DNA of 64,000 nucleotides from Streptomyces sp. NRRL F-525 (lineage in GTDB: Bacteria; Actinomycetota; Actinomycetes; Streptomycetales; Streptomycetaceae), in NCBI RefSeq assembly GCF_000716605.1, contig NZ_JNXE01000019.1, forward strand, positions 110,354-174,353, in the 5' to 3' direction. A model generated the notes under the pieces. That model saw nothing but the letters and a program-made list of their open reading frames with translations, was not told the DNA's origin and did no database searches. The position numbers were made by a program, and so were the translations under genes. Within the stretch, counting starts at the first letter, position 1; every line of letters starts with the position of its first letter. Shown here piece by piece: positions 52,401-60,272 of the stretch.

Positions 52401-52721
52401 CGAGGTCCCGGTGACGGTGCCCGCCGGTACCGTCACCGCTACGTCCACCGGCCGCGCGCCCGGCTCCTGGTAGGTGATCGTCACCGTGATGTCGGCGTCG
52501 ACGTCCCGGGTCGTGGCGAGGACGTAGCGCGGCTCGGGCGGTACGCCGAAGCGGGCCTCGTGGTCGGTGAAGCCGTAACTCCCCACCGCTGCCTGTGAGC
52601 TGGTGGAGGGCAGCAGGGGCAGGTCGAGCGTGTCCGCGCCGCGGGCGAACGGTGTGGTCAGCCGGCGCGCCATCGTGGTGACGGCGAGCACGGGTGGCGG
52701 TGTGACGGCCTCGGTGGTCAT
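49491..52721 (-). CDS. Large tail protein with LamG-like domain and internal duplication
   Basis: 1076-aa structural protein directly after the gpJ-like gene, the place of P2 gpI or fibre-base proteins. Residues about 1-180 may dock to the baseplate. Residues about 205-420 are a concanavalin-A/LamG-like beta-sandwich (VALYHLDDAAGDF, FTHVAAVLDRASGRVKLFLDGRL, GVVDEVRIS) with an Asp-Pro repeat insertion near 288-300. Two copies of a unit of about 110 residues occur at about 525-640 and 785-890 (TFDPAYLLRYDHAGVDF ... VLLSHSSVPPGRLAALA ; YFDPAFLVHHEDARVDY ... LVLRHSSLDAGALAGPA). The end has KDQHDLIMNALNVLHPVG. It probably links baseplate to fibres and binds glycans. ATGA overlap with gpJ. Confidence 0.7.
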   Translation of the reverse strand: MTTEAVTPPPVLAVTTMARRLTTPFARGADTLDLPLLPSTSSQAAVGSYGFTDHEARFGVPPEPRYVLATTRDVDADITVTITYQEPGARPVDVAVTVPAGTVTGTSFLLAEPVTATARVLLLTMGTSPSDNRPQDRWTLTALLGTTAKLLWVTGAERDSLRRHAATTLAQRHLPSALGLSLDLIGADLGVPRFPALAYGFDTDTVALYHLDDAAGDFPQVADATAVYPGRTAHHGVLQGPVQAGLPGRYGRAMGFRSADAVIVADTDATFDIGERDDATFECFVRPDPAPDPDPDPDPCAHDGPVLSRRSDPGTPGPGWELAVGDFRRGLPRNVRFTIGDGDPDHDVTLFADTSLPTDAFTHVAAVLDRASGRVKLFLDGRLRDWRFLYPLGAVADTAPLRIGAAGGGFRGVVDEVRISSTAREGFAPALGEDDDHYRRRLELFRRWTLPTPANLTALLNRLAGPIGGRHDALVVDDTNATLARGTRLVHIRPYALLPGESVDATGRRRTTEASAVGTAAQEDTFDPAYLLRYDHAGVDFTPAPAGTAPADPHLVQVGVAECLDRLIPLAGAETAPPGRLLVAAAYTPLADDLRATGRAVLLSHSSVPPGRLAALAHRAGFDYVTHRGGTGQVYAATARGDYFRIDITPVPVVPTAVPAAGVTSADLAPNPTDLDPGTLVTLSLRPAPPADAFLNWLVVPGGSGRATLTPESGAGSRHRTAALTATAPGQLIVKADVARGRHTVSASATRTLRVGLTGLDDGAAIAADGSLGVPASSVERPGTYFDPAFLVHHEDARVDYGGDGAHLMQPAVAELLDALLAELERRSVTGRLTVTAGFDSTGDPPDPAAAAGRRLVLRHSSLDAGALAGPAFAVGFGYLRRGGDELEVRQAPGQLVEVRGPADVEQGAVIELDEGATMDLTATPSPAVLAAAGLVGQFPGEGPRLGWASGTYDDAAITVASSTRQTVTLRADSAGTAWVQASYLIDGRAVPYTFQVRLRPELDTPATVITKDQHDLIMNALNVLHPVGVEVNTAALRAHVVELQGDLSQANPDYTYPRFRVRGPLPPRARRPADG

Positions 52722-54043
52722 CCGGTCACCACCGTCACGTCGAAGGCGTCGCCGTCGACCGTGAAGGTCGCCAGTTCGGTCGGGCCCATCACCAGGTTCT
52801 CGCCCACCGCGCCCTCCGCGAGCACCCGTTGGAACGGCACGTCGCCGAAGGTGATCCGGCCGAACGCGGCCGGCGCCCTGCGCAGGTGCAGCCCCTGGAC
52901 GTCGAGCACGCCCGGCTGCTCGACGAACGCGCTGACCACCTGCGCGTACAGGACGTCGCCGCCCAGGCGCAGTGCCCCGATGTCCGTCGCCAGGCGGCGG
53001 CGCACCGCGGAGAGCAGGGCGACACCGTCCGAGCCGGGCGCGACGACGAGGGTGGCGCGGACCCCGACCTCGATGTGGTCGGCCTCGACGATGTCGGCGT
53101 GGATGCCGATCGGCCGTACGGTGTCGACCGCCGCGCCGACCCGCTCGAAGATTCCCGGCACGGAGCCGGTGGTGTGCCACGGCCAGCGGAAGTCGTGCGC
53201 CACCACGACGGTGAAGAAGTACGGCTGTCCGACGCGGCGTTCGCTGCTGAAGGCCCGCTGGTCGAAGTGGAACAGGTCGAAGTAGCTCTGCGACACGTCG
53301 ACTCCGCCGAGCGGGTCGGACAGGACGACGTCGAGGACGCCGCCGACCCCCAGGGCCGCCTGTGCCACGGCCTCGACCGTCCAGAGGTTGCGGGCGATCC
53401 CGAGCAGCCGGCCGCGGTAGGCCCCGTCTCCCTCCTCGCCGGTGCCGCCGGTCGTCGCGGCGCGGTTGGTCACCTCGAACTCCGCGGCCCCGAGGTCGGT
53501 CAGGTAGACCGTCTCGTACGCCGGGTCGATGCCGGTGATCGTGCCGTCGTCGACGTCGCCGTCGGGGCCCGGCTCGAAGGCCACCACGCCGACGTCGGCG
53601 GTGGGGGTGTTCGTGTCGAGGACGACCGGTGCCACCGTGCCGAACGACCGGGCGGGACGGCCGGGTCGGGCGGCGGTCACCAGGATCGCCCCTTGGGGCA
53701 GGACGTAACTCCGGCCCTCCACCCCGTTGTTCAGCTTGACGGTGACCGTGCCGGTGCTCGCCAGCGGCGCGCGTTCCAGGCCGGTGTCCTCGCCGAGCAG
53801 GTCGAGGGCGTCACCGGACGCCGTGGAGATGAAGTTGGCGTAGTAGAGGTCCTCCAGCCGTTTCCAGAGCTCGCCGTCCTCGGCGGCGGCCGTCTCCAGG
53901 ATCTTGCGCAGTGCGCTGGTACTGGTCAGGTCCGCTCCGGGGAACGCCGCTCTGGCCCGGTCGAAGGACTCGCTGAGAATCACATCGACGGGCTTGAGGA
54001 CGAACCCGTCGGCAGTCACCCCGTAATCGGTCACGGTCGTCAT
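52718..54043 (-). CDS. Baseplate wedge protein, gpJ / T4 gp6-like
   Basis: 441-aa baseplate protein of the gpJ (PF04865) group. The N-terminus shows the characteristic helix LTSTSALRKILETAAAEDGELWKRLEDLYYA, then the strand-rich core with ALDLLGEDTGLERAPLASTGTVTV, VLPQGAILVT and an EVTN element. A central segment has GGVDVSQSYFDLFHFDQRAF, and VRPIGIHADIVEADHIEVGV is the usual late block. It builds the ring triggering sheath contraction. ATGA overlaps with both neighbours. Confidence 0.88.
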   Translation of the reverse strand: MTTVTDYGVTADGFVLKPVDVILSESFDRARAAFPGADLTSTSALRKILETAAAEDGELWKRLEDLYYANFISTASGDALDLLGEDTGLERAPLASTGTVTVKLNNGVEGRSYVLPQGAILVTAARPGRPARSFGTVAPVVLDTNTPTADVGVVAFEPGPDGDVDDGTITGIDPAYETVYLTDLGAAEFEVTNRAATTGGTGEEGDGAYRGRLLGIARNLWTVEAVAQAALGVGGVLDVVLSDPLGGVDVSQSYFDLFHFDQRAFSSERRVGQPYFFTVVVAHDFRWPWHTTGSVPGIFERVGAAVDTVRPIGIHADIVEADHIEVGVRATLVVAPGSDGVALLSAVRRRLATDIGALRLGGDVLYAQVVSAFVEQPGVLDVQGLHLRRAPAAFGRITFGDVPFQRVLAEGAVGENLVMGPTELATFTVDGDAFDVTVVTG

Positions 54044-54489
54044 ACCTCCACGTCCACGCGCAGCGTGACCGGAATCTCGGCCACCGTCTCCAGGTCGGCC
54101 TCGACCGTCCACGCGCGGCGGACCTGTGCGGCGCGCGCCTGTGCCACGGCGCCGGGGCCGGCGGCCAGGCGTTCGGGATCGTCGTCGAAGGTGACCTGTC
54201 CGACCTCGCTGACCCGCGGGTCCGTGCCCAGCGTGCCGATCAGGTTCAGCCGCAGGAGCTGCTTGACCACGCGGGTGCCGTTCGGCTCGGTGAACGCCTG
54301 TGTGACGTCCAGGCCGTAGCCCGTGTTGAACCGGTCGGAGCCGAAGGGGGTCAGGACCCGCAGGGTCAGCGCCTGGGTCAGATTGGCGATCCCGGTCACC
54401 TCGGCCAGGTCCCCGCCGTCGAGTACGAGGTCCCCGTCGTCGACGCGCAGGCCGCGCCCGAACGGGTCCGGGGACGTCGGCGTTGTCAT
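54040..54489 (-). CDS. Baseplate wedge protein, gp25/GPW-like
   Basis: 149-aa protein. Its N-terminal half has DDGDLVLDGGDLAEVTGIANLTQALTLRVLTPFGSDRF-type organisation, the hallmark of gp25-like baseplate proteins: acidic start, D-G-D strands, then a helix ending in an LxTPxGxxxF motif. It starts sheath polymerisation at the baseplate in related systems. It overlaps the PAAR-like gene and the gpJ gene by four bases each. Confidence 0.82.
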   Translation of the reverse strand: MTTPTSPDPFGRGLRVDDGDLVLDGGDLAEVTGIANLTQALTLRVLTPFGSDRFNTGYGLDVTQAFTEPNGTRVVKQLLRLNLIGTLGTDPRVSEVGQVTFDDDPERLAAGPGAVAQARAAQVRRAWTVEADLETVAEIPVTLRVDVEV

Positions 54490-54800
54490 GTTGCCTCCAA
54501 TTTCGTCTGGCCGGCCGAGACGACCCGCCAGGGCGACGCCGTCAGGGTCGGTCCCTGTGCGGTCTCCAGCGCCACCGGTTCGTTGCCGACCCGCAGGGTC
54601 GTGGCGAGGCCGGTGTCGACGGAGGCGACCGCACCGCACGGTGGTTTGTTCGGGCAGGCCGGGACGGTCGCGGTGAGCAGGTCGGCGCGGGTGAGGACGG
54701 GCAGGCCGTCCACCGTGAGCAGGTGCCCGCCGGGCACGATCAGCAGCGGTGCGCCGTGCGGGCACTGGAGCGTGGACGCGGCGGTGAGGACGGCGGCCAT
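54486..54800 (-). CDS. PAAR-like spike tip protein
   Basis: 104-aa protein of the PAAR-like, cysteine-containing tip family seen in actinobacterial contractile systems. Conserved features: ASTLQCPHGAPL at the start, GLPVLTRADLLTATVPACP, NKPPCGAV, and a GQTKLEAT end. Cys13, His15 and the later Cys residues could bind the metal that sharpens the tip. TGATG overlap couples it to the hub-spike gene. It caps the membrane-piercing needle. Confidence 0.75.
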   Translation of the reverse strand: MAAVLTAASTLQCPHGAPLLIVPGGHLLTVDGLPVLTRADLLTATVPACPNKPPCGAVASVDTGLATTLRVGNEPVALETAQGPTLTASPWRVVSAGQTKLEAT

Positions 54801-56443
54801 CACGACACCGCCACGGCGGAACCGTCGAGGTCCAGACTGACCGTGCCGTTGGTCAGCCGGATCGGCCGGCCCTGTGTGCTGATGGTGACCGCGCCGTCGG
54901 CGTCGACCGTGATGGTCGTACCGCTGTGGTGGTCGACGGTGATCGTGTCGTCGTCCGGCGGCTTGGGACGGGTGCCCACTTCGGGCAGCAGGTCCTTGCC
55001 GACCACGATGTGCAGGCCGGTCGTCTGGATGATCCGGTGACCGCCCGCGTCGGTGAGGTCGTTGGCGCCGGGGCCGGTGGGCCGGCCGTCGTCGCCGAGT
55101 GCGGTGGGCAGCGCCAGCCAGTAGTCGCCCGCCTCGTTGGCCGGACGCCGCGTGGCCGGGTCGTCCGGCCAGAGGAACCCGGCCAGTACGGCGTCGTTGA
55201 CGGCGCCCCGGTTGTGGGCGAGGAGGGCGCGCATGCCGGGGTACACCGGCACGACCAGGCCCGTGCGGTCGAACGCGAACACCGAGGCGATCGGCTTCTC
55301 GTGCATGCTCGCGCCGGTGTCGACGGGGCTGGCCACGCTGGGCGCGACCACGCCGGGGGCGGGGACCTGGGCGTAGTGCAGGGACGCCAGGTGCTTGCCG
55401 GCGCCGGCGACGTACTCGGTGACCTCGCCGACGTCGACGGCCGGGTGGTCGTCGCGGGCCCGGTCCACCATGCCCCGCCAGCGGTCCACCACCACCTGGA
55501 CGCCGGTGGTGACCTGGGCCCGTTCGCCGGCGGCCGCCGCGATCAGGCCGAGCTCCGCGGTGTATCCGCCGGAGGTGGTGAACCGGTGCACCACCCGCGA
55601 CAACCGCAGCGTGCCGTCGGGCACCCCGGACAGTCCGGTGATCTTCGCGACCTGGCCGACGCGCAGCCGCGGATGTCCGAGCACCGCCAGGTTCACGGTG
55701 GCCCGCACCGGCGGGGACAGCTCCCCCGCGGTGTCCTCCCCGTAGGCGCTGTCCAGCCACACGATGTTGGTGCCGGGGTCGAGCGCCACCGGTGCCGTGT
55801 CCCGCGCGGCGCCGACCGCGGCACCGAGATAGACAGTGCCGTCGCGGACCACCAGGGGCGCGTCGCCCCGTTCGGCCAGGGTGCGCAGCGCGTCCAGCGT
55901 GGACCCGCTGCGCACCGTGAAGCCGCTCAGGTCTCCCGGCAGGGTCGACCCCGCCGCGACCGGCACCCCCGCCTTCTCCAGCAGGTCGAAGGCGAACAGC
56001 TGCGCGCTCGTCCCGGCCGGGCTGCCGACGGCCACCGGCTTGTTGCGCAGCAGGTAGCCGGCCTCCTCCTGCCCGTACAGCACCGTGCGCGCGTATCCGT
56101 CCTGGCCGACGGTGCCGGAGATCCTGGTGACCCGCCCCACGAGTACCCGGCCGGCGTCGCCCGTCGTGGTGGAGGGGTCGTCGAAGTAGCCGAGCCGGAT
56201 GGAGACGTTGACCGCGGTCTGCGCCTGGACCGCGCGGATCCGGTCGATCACGTCCGTCGGCAGGTTGATCAGCGTGACCTCGAACGTGTCGGTGGCGGCG
56301 CCCTCCGTCATGGTGACGGTGATGTCGGCGTCGAGCACGAAGGAGCCGGCCAGCACGTCGTTGGACACGGTCAGCGGCAGTCCGAGGCCGCCGGGTGCCA
56401 GGGGCGCGGAGATCTCCACCTCGTAGCGGATGACGAAGCTCAT
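54800..56443 (-). CDS. Fused baseplate hub-spike protein (gpD/gp27 plus gpV/gp5, VgrG-like)
   Basis: 547-aa protein joining the hub and spike. Residues about 1-330 follow the phage late-control gene D pattern (FEVTLINLPTDVIDRIRAV, VGRVTRISGTVGQDG, KPVAVGSPAGTSAQLFAFDLL, LRVGQVAKITGL). Residues about 385-480 are an OB-like part (PIASVFAFDRTGLVVPVYPGMRALLAHN, LAGFLWPDD). The end (about 495-547) is a repetitive beta-spike (DTITVDHHSGTTITVDADG). The trimer would connect the tube to the PAAR-like tip and pierce the target. Cargo could ride in this region. Confidence 0.85.
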   Translation of the reverse strand: MSFVIRYEVEISAPLAPGGLGLPLTVSNDVLAGSFVLDADITVTMTEGAATDTFEVTLINLPTDVIDRIRAVQAQTAVNVSIRLGYFDDPSTTTGDAGRVLVGRVTRISGTVGQDGYARTVLYGQEEAGYLLRNKPVAVGSPAGTSAQLFAFDLLEKAGVPVAAGSTLPGDLSGFTVRSGSTLDALRTLAERGDAPLVVRDGTVYLGAAVGAARDTAPVALDPGTNIVWLDSAYGEDTAGELSPPVRATVNLAVLGHPRLRVGQVAKITGLSGVPDGTLRLSRVVHRFTTSGGYTAELGLIAAAAGERAQVTTGVQVVVDRWRGMVDRARDDHPAVDVGEVTEYVAGAGKHLASLHYAQVPAPGVVAPSVASPVDTGASMHEKPIASVFAFDRTGLVVPVYPGMRALLAHNRGAVNDAVLAGFLWPDDPATRRPANEAGDYWLALPTALGDDGRPTGPGANDLTDAGGHRIIQTTGLHIVVGKDLLPEVGTRPKPPDDDTITVDHHSGTTITVDADGAVTISTQGRPIRLTNGTVSLDLDGSAVAVS

Positions 56444-56477
56444 GTCGCCACCTCCCGGCGGGAGTTCGCCCGTCCGT

Positions 56478-56846
56478 TCATCGCAGGGCCACCCCTCCGA
56501 CGACCCGGGAGCCGAACGAGCCGGCCCCGTTGAGATTGCGCGGGTCCAGCAGCATCGTGGGGAACGTCAGGGCCAGTTCGTCCGCGTGGTACTCCACCCC
56601 CGGCGCGAGCTTGCGCCGCAGGATCGTGGTCAGGCCGGCCGGCTCCTCGCGGTCCACGGACAGCACGAGGAACGCGCGCCTCGCCGGCAGGACGAGCAGG
56701 TCGCCCGACGCGTCGTCGAGGAGGTCCTCCGCCACGTTGGCGTAGAGCCGGAACCGGTAGGAGCGGCCGGCCAGGGACAGCCGGAACGCCTGCGGAAACC
56801 CGTCGGCCGGGTCGATCGGCAGGGTGAGATAGTTCAGGGCCGCCAT
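56478..56846 (-). CDS. Baseplate plug-like protein
   Basis: 122-aa beta-rich protein: FRLSLAGRSYRFRLYANVAEDLLDD, DLLVLPARRAFLVLSVDRE, then FPTMLLDPRNLNG. This Q-F-x-L-x-G-x-x-Y-x-x-x-x-x-x-N layout is typical of small baseplate plug proteins (DUF6983-like) of contractile phages, placed between adaptor and hub genes, as here. It would help seal the tube at the baseplate. Confidence 0.6.
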   Translation of the reverse strand: MAALNYLTLPIDPADGFPQAFRLSLAGRSYRFRLYANVAEDLLDDASGDLLVLPARRAFLVLSVDREEPAGLTTILRRKLAPGVEYHADELALTFPTMLLDPRNLNGAGSFGSRVVGGVALR

Positions 56847-56884
56847 ATCCTGCCTCCTTGGTCATGACGGGGTTCGTCGCGGAC

Positions 56885-57394
56885 TCACAACAGGGCGCCC
56901 GGGACACGGGCGATGGGACTGGCCGCCGGCCCGGTGGGCACGGCCGCGGTACCGACGGCGAGGACCAGGTCGCCGATCTCGCCGAGCACCGCGGCCGTCA
57001 GGGCCGGTGGGATCTGCTGGAGCGTGATCGACACGTCCAGCGCGTCCCGCTTGGCCACCCCCTGGGTGAAGCGCAGATCGGTGACCTGCATGTTCAGGCT
57101 GACGGTCAGCCCCGACACCACCGGGATGCCAGCCGCCGACTCGCCCCGGGCCAGGGCGGCGACCAGCAGCCGCGAGGTGAGGGCGAGCGCTTCCAGGGCC
57201 TTCTTCTGCTCCAGCCGCTGCGGGCCGAGCAGGACGGCCTCGATGGCGATCGTCTTGTTCGTGGGCTGGGTGGCCTGGGAGAACCGGCTGCCCATGATCC
57301 GCTCGATGCGGTAGCCCTCGTTGATGGTCATGCTCTGCACGTACAGCAGCTGCACAGGGCCCACCAGCACCGGCAGGTTCACCGCGTCAGCCAT
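56885..57394 (-). CDS. Tail hub/adaptor-like protein, family not recognised
   Basis: 169-aa protein: LPVLVGPVQLLYVQSMTINE, RIMGSRFSQATQPTNKTIA, LLGPQRLEQKKALEALALTS, and VTDLRFTQGVAKRDALDVSI. It has a strand-helix-strand layout like the gp53/54- or LysM-linked adaptors between tube and hub in contractile systems, but no LysM domain is present. Position between the tape-measure-tip-like gene and the plug supports a role at the tube-baseplate junction. Confidence 0.55.
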   Translation of the reverse strand: MADAVNLPVLVGPVQLLYVQSMTINEGYRIERIMGSRFSQATQPTNKTIAIEAVLLGPQRLEQKKALEALALTSRLLVAALARGESAAGIPVVSGLTVSLNMQVTDLRFTQGVAKRDALDVSITLQQIPPALTAAVLGEIGDLVLAVGTAAVPTGPAASPIARVPGALL

Positions 57395-57418
57395 CGTGTT
57401 CCTCCCCCTCCGCGCCCG

Positions 57419-57733
57419 TCAGATCCGGGTCGCCAGTTCCCGGTCGAGCTGGTCGAAGACGTAACCGGCCACCCGTTGGACCTCGGTGTCCGGCAGCGTC
57501 CCCACGACCTCCACCTGGACCGGGAAGTAGTAGTTGACGACCGCGGACTCGCTCTCCGGCGAGATCACGGCCTCGCTGCCGGACTGCGGGACGATGTACT
57601 CGCCCTCGTGCACCAGCGCGATCCCGGTGCGTTCCACCCGGCCGCCGACCGCGAACCCCGGTACGGGGAACACGCCCTGGCCGCCGGGACCGCCCTCGAC
57701 GCCGTCCGGACCCTCGTCCGGGTCGCCGTCCAC
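57419..57733 (-). CDS. Short protein resembling only the C-terminal tip of a tape-measure protein
   Basis: 104-aa protein from a GTG start three bases after the tube gene's stop. Residues about 25-55 (FAVGGRVERTGIALVHEGEYIVP) match the motif that closes many phage tape-measure proteins (GG-x-V ... LV-x-EG ... IVP). The long helical part that measures tail length is absent, and no frame nearby encodes it. The acidic Gly-rich start (DGDPDEGPDGVEGG) looks like a linker. It occupies the tape-measure slot between tube and baseplate genes. It may be a remnant, or a short hub-associated factor in a particle of unusual length control. Confidence 0.55.
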   Translation of the reverse strand: MDGDPDEGPDGVEGGPGGQGVFPVPGFAVGGRVERTGIALVHEGEYIVPQSGSEAVISPESESAVVNYYFPVQVEVVGTLPDTEVQRVAGYVFDQLDRELATRI

Positions 57734-57736
57734 GGG

Positions 57737-58129
57737 TTACGCCTCGACCCCGACGGAGAGCGCGAGGCAGGTGAAGCTCGCCTGCGGGACGCCGTCGACG
57801 ACCACGTTGCTGGGGTTGGCGGAGGTGACGACGCAGCGGGCGAACTTCATCGAGTTGAAGGCCCAGTCCGTCCCCTTCTTCTCGGCCACGATGATCTGGA
57901 ACTCGGTTCCCTCGGTGGCCAGTTGGGTCAGGTCGGCGACGGCGGTCGCGACCGCGGGCACGCCCATGGTGAACGTGAACGTCGCGGGCTGGCGGACGAA
58001 CCCGACGTTGTCCGCCTCGATGCTGTGCAGCACGGTGTGCGGCGCGTTGAAGGTCGGGGTGAACGTCGAGATGGGGGTGATGGTGGAGTCCCCGAGTTTC
58101 ACTTCGAGGCGTGTGTTCCAGTCGGCCAT
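57737..58129 (-). CDS. Tail tube protein
   Basis: 130-aa protein of typical contractile tube size, beta-rich: LEVKLGDSTITPISTFTPTFN, HSIEADNVGFVRQPATFTFTMGVPAVA, EKKGTDWAFNSMKFARCVVTSANPSNVV. The N-terminal strand, central alpha segment and late 'CVVTSANPS' strand fit hexameric tube proteins. It follows the sheath gene directly, as in most contractile systems, and ends in a TAA followed closely by the next start. Confidence 0.78.
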   Translation of the reverse strand: MADWNTRLEVKLGDSTITPISTFTPTFNAPHTVLHSIEADNVGFVRQPATFTFTMGVPAVATAVADLTQLATEGTEFQIIVAEKKGTDWAFNSMKFARCVVTSANPSNVVVDGVPQASFTCLALSVGVEA

Positions 58130-58171
58130 CAGGTTGTGCCTTCCTAGTCGGACGTGGCTGGTCGGAGTTCC

Positions 58172-59338
58172 CTAGTCGAACTTCAGGTCGATGGAGATCC
58201 GGTGCACGGCACCCGCGTACTCGACGGAGGCCAGCACCTGGACGAGGCGCTGCACCTCGGCGGTGTGGATCCGGTTCGCCTCGTCCGGGGTGAGCGTGGC
58301 GGGGTCCTTGTCCAGGAGCACGAGGACGGGGACGACGACCTCGAAGGCGTTGAGGACGCCGGCGTCGACGAAGGGACTGAGCACCGCCTCCATCTGGGCG
58401 ATCAGGGCGCGCAGGCCGGACCTGCTGATCCGCACGTTCCCGATCGAGCCGATGAGCTGCGCCTTGAGCAGGAAGGACAGGTGGTCGACGAAACGGCAGA
58501 CGTCGATGTACTTCTTGGGGCTGCCGGGGTTGCCGGTGTAGCCCTCGCCCATGTAGACGCCGGTGCCGGGGATGAGCGCCGGAGTGGTCAGCCAGTTGAC
58601 GCCGGCTCCCGTCGGGCCCGATCCGGAGACCTCCGGCGGTCCGTTCAGGGTGTCGATGTCGGTGGGGTTGAACGGCGGGCTCTCGATGTTCACCGGCTTC
58701 AGCAGCAGCGACACGAAGGGTTCGTAGCCCGCGATGGTGCCGGTCACGGCCACCGCCGCGTCCTCGTCGCTGTTGTGCGCGATGTAGACCATCCGCTCGT
58801 TGGGCAGGATCACCTTCGGGTCCGTGCTCCCCTTGGGCAGCATCGCGACACCCATGCGCTCCATCCCGTCGGCCCCCGTGTTGGACACGGAGGTGACGTG
58901 CGCGGAGAGCAGGCCTATCGGTCCGTCGGAAGCCTTCGAGGTGCCGTCCACCGGAGTGTTGGCGACCACGACGAGCTGGACGTTCAGTCCGGCTACGGCC
59001 GCGAGCGCGCCCTTCCAGTCCGGCGCGGTGGCGTCGACGGGGACGCCGTAGACGAGGGTCGGGCCGGGGCTCTGCTTGAACACCAGCGTGAGCGCCTCGC
59101 CGAGTTCTCCCGGGAAGGTCTCCTCCGCCTTGTCCGGGCTGGTGAACGCCACCGGCGTGGGAGCCACCGCCGCTGCCGCCTCCGCGGCGGCCGACTTCTT
59201 GGCCGAGGCGGACGCGGACGCGGGCGGGGCGGGAGCCGGGGTGGTCACGCGGCCGACGATCGCGATCGTGCCGAACGCGCGGACGGCCGGTGCGAACAGG
59301 TTGACGGTCGGGTCAACCCGGATATACCGAACGGGCAT
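58172..59338 (-). CDS. Contractile tail sheath protein
   Basis: 388-aa sheath subunit. Between an N-terminal arm and the core is an Ala/Ser/Lys-rich insertion (about 34-68). The core includes FPGELGEALTLVFKQSPGPTLVYGV and VVVANTPVDG. The C-terminal sheath-lock block is clear: KKYIDVCRFVDHLSFLLKAQL, SGLRALIAQMEAVLSPFVDAGVL, then VEYAGAVHRISIDLKFD as the last strand that pairs with neighbours. Only one sheath gene is present, as in phages and tailocins, whereas many eCIS loci carry two or three. Confidence 0.87.
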   Translation of the reverse strand: MPVRYIRVDPTVNLFAPAVRAFGTIAIVGRVTTPAPAPPASASASAKKSAAAEAAAAVAPTPVAFTSPDKAEETFPGELGEALTLVFKQSPGPTLVYGVPVDATAPDWKGALAAVAGLNVQLVVVANTPVDGTSKASDGPIGLLSAHVTSVSNTGADGMERMGVAMLPKGSTDPKVILPNERMVYIAHNSDEDAAVAVTGTIAGYEPFVSLLLKPVNIESPPFNPTDIDTLNGPPEVSGSGPTGAGVNWLTTPALIPGTGVYMGEGYTGNPGSPKKYIDVCRFVDHLSFLLKAQLIGSIGNVRISRSGLRALIAQMEAVLSPFVDAGVLNAFEVVVPVLVLLDKDPATLTPDEANRIHTAEVQRLVQVLASVEYAGAVHRISIDLKFD

Positions 59339-59447
59339 CAGGGTTCTCCTCCAGGGCGGGGCCGGTCAGGCCGGATCGGTGGCAGGTACGGGTGAGCCGG
59401 GTCCCGGGCCGGTCGGCCCGCTCCTCGGCTGCTGTCATGACGCGTCC

Positions 59448-60272
59448 TCACGGGGCCGGCAGGAAGAGGCTGACGACGCCTTCGGCGGCACAGAGCCGTT
59501 CGACGTCCGCCGCGGCGAGCCCGTCGGGCAGTCCGTCGGCGGCGAGGACGAGGGCCGTCGCGTAGGCCTCGGCGGCCTCGGCCGGGAGCCCGGCGGGAGG
59601 CGGGCCGGCCAGGGGCCGGGCCGCCTCCCGTACGAGCCGGGTGGCGCGCAGCCCGCCGACCAGGTCGAACGGGTCGACGACCACGGCCGCCAGGGTGACC
59701 GGCAGGGTGTGCGTGTTCGCCGGGTCGTCGGGGTCGAAGGGGGGTGGGGTGCGCAGCTGTATGTCCGCGACCACGTAGTGGAACGCGTCCTTCAGTTCCT
59801 CCACCGTGCTGATTCCGTGCTCGGCGAGGAAGGCGTCGAGATCGAAGAAGGTGAACCTCGCCCGGAACTCGTCGAAGGTGGCGAAGTCGTCGAACGCCCG
59901 GGCCACCACCGATTCCGCGCCGGCCGGGTCGATCTCGGCGACCAGCGTGACGTCGACGGTGGCGCGCAGGTCGATCCAGACCGGCCGGGTGGGCTCGGGC
60001 ACGGTCAGGGTCAGTTCCGTGCGGGTGTAGGACGGTACGAGCTGCGACCACGCCCCGTCCCGCCGGCCGGCCGGGAACAGCGGCCGTTGCAGGGTGATCT
60101 CCCGCACCCGTACGCCGGTGACCGTGTCGACCCGGACGGCCGACAGGTCGTAGACCGAGGCCAGCATCGTGCGCACCCGCTGGTCACCCGGACCGTCGGT
60201 GGGCGACAGCAACGCCCCCAGAACGACAGGGTCACTCAGCGCGAGCAGCGCCCGGTCCCCGAATCCCGACAT
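59448..60272 (-). CDS. First protein of the tail-particle locus, unknown function
   Basis: 274-aa protein, not recognised. N-terminal region helical (FGDRALLALSDPVVLGAL), then beta-rich (VRVREITLQRPLFP, RTELTLTVPEPTRPVWIDL), an acidic helix (FDDFATFDEFRARFTFFDL) and an Ala-rich end. ATG with RBS GGGGG. As first gene before the sheath it could be a tube/sheath terminator or a capping protein, but this is position-based only. Confidence 0.6.
   Translation of the reverse strand: MSGFGDRALLALSDPVVLGALLSPTDGPGDQRVRTMLASVYDLSAVRVDTVTGVRVREITLQRPLFPAGRRDGAWSQLVPSYTRTELTLTVPEPTRPVWIDLRATVDVTLVAEIDPAGAESVVARAFDDFATFDEFRARFTFFDLDAFLAEHGISTVEELKDAFHYVVADIQLRTPPPFDPDDPANTHTLPVTLAAVVVDPFDLVGGLRATRLVREAARPLAGPPPAGLPAEAAEAYATALVLAADGLPDGLAAADVERLCAAEGVVSLFLPAP

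Noticed and set aside
39775..60272. Complete prophage
   Set aside because: No capsid, portal, terminase, replication or integrase gene was found among the frames; all structural genes belong to the tail.
39775..60272. Canonical eCIS (Afp/PVC-type) locus
   Set aside because: No AAA+ ATPase, LysM adaptor, multiple sheath genes or long tape measure in the window, so the canonical label was not applied even though spike, baseplate and cargo-like genes are present.
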